Notes under the pieces: model-generated
Seen by the model: only the letters and a program-made list of their open reading frames with translations
What the model was told of the DNA's origin: nothing
Databases searched by the model: none
Shown: positions 62,401 to 64,000 of the stretch, piece after piece
Numbering within the stretch: position 1 is the stretch's first letter
Layout of the letters: every line of letters begins with the position of its first letter
Translations under genes and position numbers: made by a program
From: an uncultured bacterium
GTDB taxonomy: Bacteria > Cyanobacteriota > Vampirovibrionia > Gastranaerophilales > Gastranaerophilaceae
Assembly (NCBI GenBank): GCA_947073645.1
Contig: CAMTMK010000002.1
Span: forward strand, 1-64,000
Direction: 5' to 3'
DNA: 64,000 nucleotides

Positions 62401-63969
62401 GATTGTACCTAATGCAATATTTTTAAGACCTTTTTCAAACTGCCAAGCCATAATTTGCATCATACCTAATTCGATACGGTAAACGCCGATTTTTGAAAGT
62501 GTTTCGCCGCTTGCATCTGTGAAGTCTAATCTTTCTTTAGCAGCAGGAATAATTTCTTCTTTGTATTCGGTATCATTTTCTAATGCTTCTGCTTCAGCTG
62601 GAATTGCGTTAGAAATAATTTCGCTTTCTTTTTCTGTTGCAGTTGCGAATTTACCTTTAGCTTCTTCTGATTCAACTTTAATGTTTTCGATTTCTTCGTT
62701 ATTTGATGCGATTTTTTGTCTTAATTCTGCAACTTTTTCTTTGTCACTTTCAGGCTTATGACCTTCTTGAGTTTTTTCAGCCGGTTTTTGTTCATTAAGT
62801 TCGTCAGCAGATTTGCCAGTTAAGTTTTCAAGTTCTTGGTTTGCTTCTTTATTTTCTTGTTCCATTGCTTGAATTCTTGCTTGGCGTTCTTCTTCTTGTT
62901 TTTGGAATTCTTTAACAAGTTTAGTTACTTTAATTCCTGCAATTTTAGCGAATTTTCTGTCATCTTTAGCAACTCTGATTGATTTAACTGCGCTGATTGT
63001 TTGTTGAGCTAAGTCAACATTAATATCTGCAGCTTCTTTAATAAGTTCTTTTACGTTTTTATCGTTAATAACAAAATCTTCCTGTTCTGTAACTTCAGGG
63101 TTCTTTTCTTCACCTTGTGCAGATTCAGTACCTTGTGCAGTTTGTTGTTCAGTTTCTTGAACTGCATCTTCGCTTCCGGCTTCTTGAGTTTTTGGTTGTT
63201 CTGTACCAAGAACTTCATCTTTTCCTGCAATCATACCGCCGATGTCAAGAACTGATGCAATGTCATTTACAGATTGTTGAGTTTCATCTGTGAAATCTTT
63301 TGTATCGTTACCTGTTATATTTGCTTCTTTTGCAAGAGCTTTACCTTGAGCCATAGCTACAATCGCTCTTAGGAAACCGATTTCTCCGCGAGCTTGGTTG
63401 CGAGTTGTTTTGTAGTTAGCCTTTGATGTATAGTCAGCTAATGTGTCACCAATTACGATTGTTTCATCGGCAAGTTTTTCTCCTAAGATAGCAAGAATGT
63501 TAAGCTCATTCATTGATTTAGCGATTTCGCGTTTATCTAATGAAAAGCCTTTATCATCTCCGGATTTTTTTTCTTCAAACATTCCCATTAAATCAGCATA
63601 ACGTCTTGCTTCTGATGTTGATAAAGCTTCTCCGTTGTTGATTTTTGTCTGGATGTGATTCCATTCTTTTACGAAGGCTTCGTATTCTTTAAGAGAACGT
63701 CTTTGTTCTTTCATTTGGTCATCGAATTTTCTTTTTCTTTTTTGTTGTTCGGGTAAAAGGTCTTGGATTTCTTTTTCTATTTTTTCATTGTTTTTGTCAC
63801 ATTTTTCAATCTTTTTTTCAGCCAAAGGGATAAGTTCAAGGAAAGATAAAGTTGTATCTTCTTGGCCGTCTTCGCCTTCTATAGCTTGTTCTGAAGAAAT
63901 AGAAGACTGCATAATTGTATTTGCAATATCTACTACTTCTTGAGGTACATTTACACCGTTATCTGCCAT
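59434..63969 (-). CDS. Very large Lys/Glu-rich protein with a hydrophobic Gly/Ala core, at least 1511 aa
   Basis: Function not recognised. Residues about 30-560 are mostly charged helix, coiled coil prone. Residues 573-790 are extremely acidic/basic low complexity (Glu, Thr, Lys, Gln). Residues 910-1110 form a long hydrophobic Gly/Ala/Thr-rich region (GTGLIQAGIALLPWPTTPAG, GTVGTVACGLTKGVINIANG, AAVTAATSFAGGGAAAGSAL). Residues 1170-1225 carry LTPEQK-type repeats. A second acidic stretch leads to a basic C-terminus (KLTKRTKDIIKKNAKYRQRR). There is no visible signal peptide. The frame stays open from the ATG at 63969 to the right edge, and no ribosome binding site precedes that ATG, so the true start may lie outside the window. 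Confidence 0.75.
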   Translation of the reverse strand: MADNGVNVPQEVVDIANTIMQSSISSEQAIEGEDGQEDTTLSFLELIPLAEKKIEKCDKNNEKIEKEIQDLLPEQQKRKRKFDDQMKEQRRSLKEYEAFVKEWNHIQTKINNGEALSTSEARRYADLMGMFEEKKSGDDKGFSLDKREIAKSMNELNILAILGEKLADETIVIGDTLADYTSKANYKTTRNQARGEIGFLRAIVAMAQGKALAKEANITGNDTKDFTDETQQSVNDIASVLDIGGMIAGKDEVLGTEQPKTQEAGSEDAVQETEQQTAQGTESAQGEEKNPEVTEQEDFVINDKNVKELIKEAADINVDLAQQTISAVKSIRVAKDDRKFAKIAGIKVTKLVKEFQKQEEERQARIQAMEQENKEANQELENLTGKSADELNEQKPAEKTQEGHKPESDKEKVAELRQKIASNNEEIENIKVESEEAKGKFATATEKESEIISNAIPAEAEALENDTEYKEEIIPAAKERLDFTDASGETLSKIGVYRIELGMMQIMAWQFEKGLKNIALGTISTGIGIAAQVAGDTPLPTIAEKATDKAIKEEDGAINDLTTLEAEIISVTGAEATQIPTSENEEGVETTENNEETTPAEGTEQSEEAEVIEEAVTETEETAEELGVETPEAPETPKTPEETTSPEENIENEEAKEATENAKTENSESSKKENTEEDPASVEKNAKQQESQLKKQTDNQNDIVKSGNKDAKDAGKESKKIEKDEKKDAKQLEKEAKKLEKQIQKEQEEVIKLTQESQKAVQKQQAILVEYESLNAENEQISAQEEAKQLSAPKKAPQQKEDDEQGGMLASNSFTITSTPDGTDNQSKLDQNNQRINELGIEFKGQDTIVVRNRTKIVKVQDSIETKSTKFQKKIKLKEKKLKETEKKEKEKQKKLNKIFGAIGIAENIFSITSTTGTVLTQVGTSMETTGTGLIQAGIALLPWPTTPAGLSLISSGIPILTTGLSLQTVGGVLTIIGTVGTVACGLTKGVINIANGNLAAGLMAIGSAAVTAATSFAGGGAAAGSALSYVSEGLSIVSSSAELVNNVRAVQGKEASGIASKIGTIAGVGSAVTGAANSVSKMGDQNTLGKIATITSVTGTALSSTSQIMSEFNLGDEKTANLLGTIGGGLQTLGSIGQFAGGKAEKAEDDNNTNDDKSNDKANKAIDKNNKLTPEQKAEAKAKLAELKNDSTLKNMTPEQRSSKIDATLNDSNLTPEQKTELTALKQQLQQTGFVKAEEPQQPAQPQTTTPDEEAEQPETTTPAVTGNVPETDGKNTPAPTSTEKPAETPALEVTDTQAEAAEALRSETPAETSSSSEIGTDEPVEPVNTKSEAPETNDTDDEIPTFTEEELAAMEDDTTETPVTTAETPEEKAKREEEFRKTNMEKNGASEEFADLDDDMLEEYRQEALGEYGEEEAAKYEAEQAKRTEFKKNKKREKINQIFDITGQVANTAMSVAGMFMTQNQEGETKKKYAAPGKLTKRTKDIIKKNAKYRQRRVQALSKSQRYYA

Positions 63970-64000
63970 TGCGATAATTTCTTCAGCAGAATAAATTGCC

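Overview
The window looks like a chromosomal segment of an AT-rich, diderm, anaerobic relative of the cyanobacteria, most like the gut Gastranaerophilales (Vampirovibrionia, 'Melainabacteria'). This is inferred from content. The infA-rpmJ-rpsM-rpsK-rpsD-rpoA-rplQ-truA-rplM-rpsI order resembles cyanobacteria. LptB and an LptF/LptG permease imply an outer membrane. Oxygen-sensitive class III ribonucleotide reductase (NrdD/NrdG), a folate-independent methionine synthase-like protein beside a CooC-like ATPase, and prepilin-like proteins with a long leader fit a fermentative gut bacterium. No tRNA, rRNA, IS element, prophage or CRISPR array was seen.

Layout. 1-6.1 kb: a partial secreted protein, a hydrophobic orphan, a SpoIID-like protein, HU, a frameshifted prepilin with a G10 tract, RsmD, an orphan FixC/FixX pair, a WYD-repeat protein and a small XRE regulator. 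6.2-9.7 kb: two glycosyltransferase genes, one a GT8-GT4 fusion. 9.7-19 kb: a secreted orphan, agmatinase-family protein, LigA, SIMPL protein, phosphodiester glycosidase, LptF/G, LptB, a second G10 prepilin and TrpS. 19-23 kb: a three-gene cluster of unknown function behind a cobalamin riboswitch-like leader, then a coiled-coil orphan. 23-31 kb: a 24-residue hydrophobic peptide in a structured transcript, polyprenyl synthase, LepB, and the ribosomal/RNA polymerase alpha cluster. 31-40 kb: a coiled-coil orphan, rplI/methionine synthase-like/CooC-like/folD, an SH3-like protein, PheT, and a cobalamin riboswitch ahead of nrdDG. 40-50 kb: cysS-spoIID-murJ-tsaC and nusB-ftsY-peptidase operons, LysM and TPR proteins. 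50-64 kb: a paralogous exported pair with a LipM-like gene, a protein with one annexin-like repeat, ROK kinase, a GAF-GGDEF-HD-GYP protein, ThiL, IspD, a GH13 enzyme, and a Lys/Glu-rich protein of at least 1511 residues that may run off the right edge.

Beyond the genes, several sequence patterns recur. (1) Four orphan genes carry the same 14-mer AAAATACTTTATAT 30-39 bases before their start codon. (2) About nine genes have a TATAAT-like box only 6-7 bases before the start codon and no Shine-Dalgarno sequence, suggesting leaderless mRNAs. (3) Both prepilin genes have a G10 tract near the 5' end; one is in frame and one is out of frame, as expected of phase-variable loci. (4) A family of short palindromic elements lies at or just after stop codons; one copy is read in frame inside a prepilin leader. 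(5) hup and the annexin-like gene share a 3' module starting exactly at their stop codons. All of these come from reading by eye and need computational confirmation.
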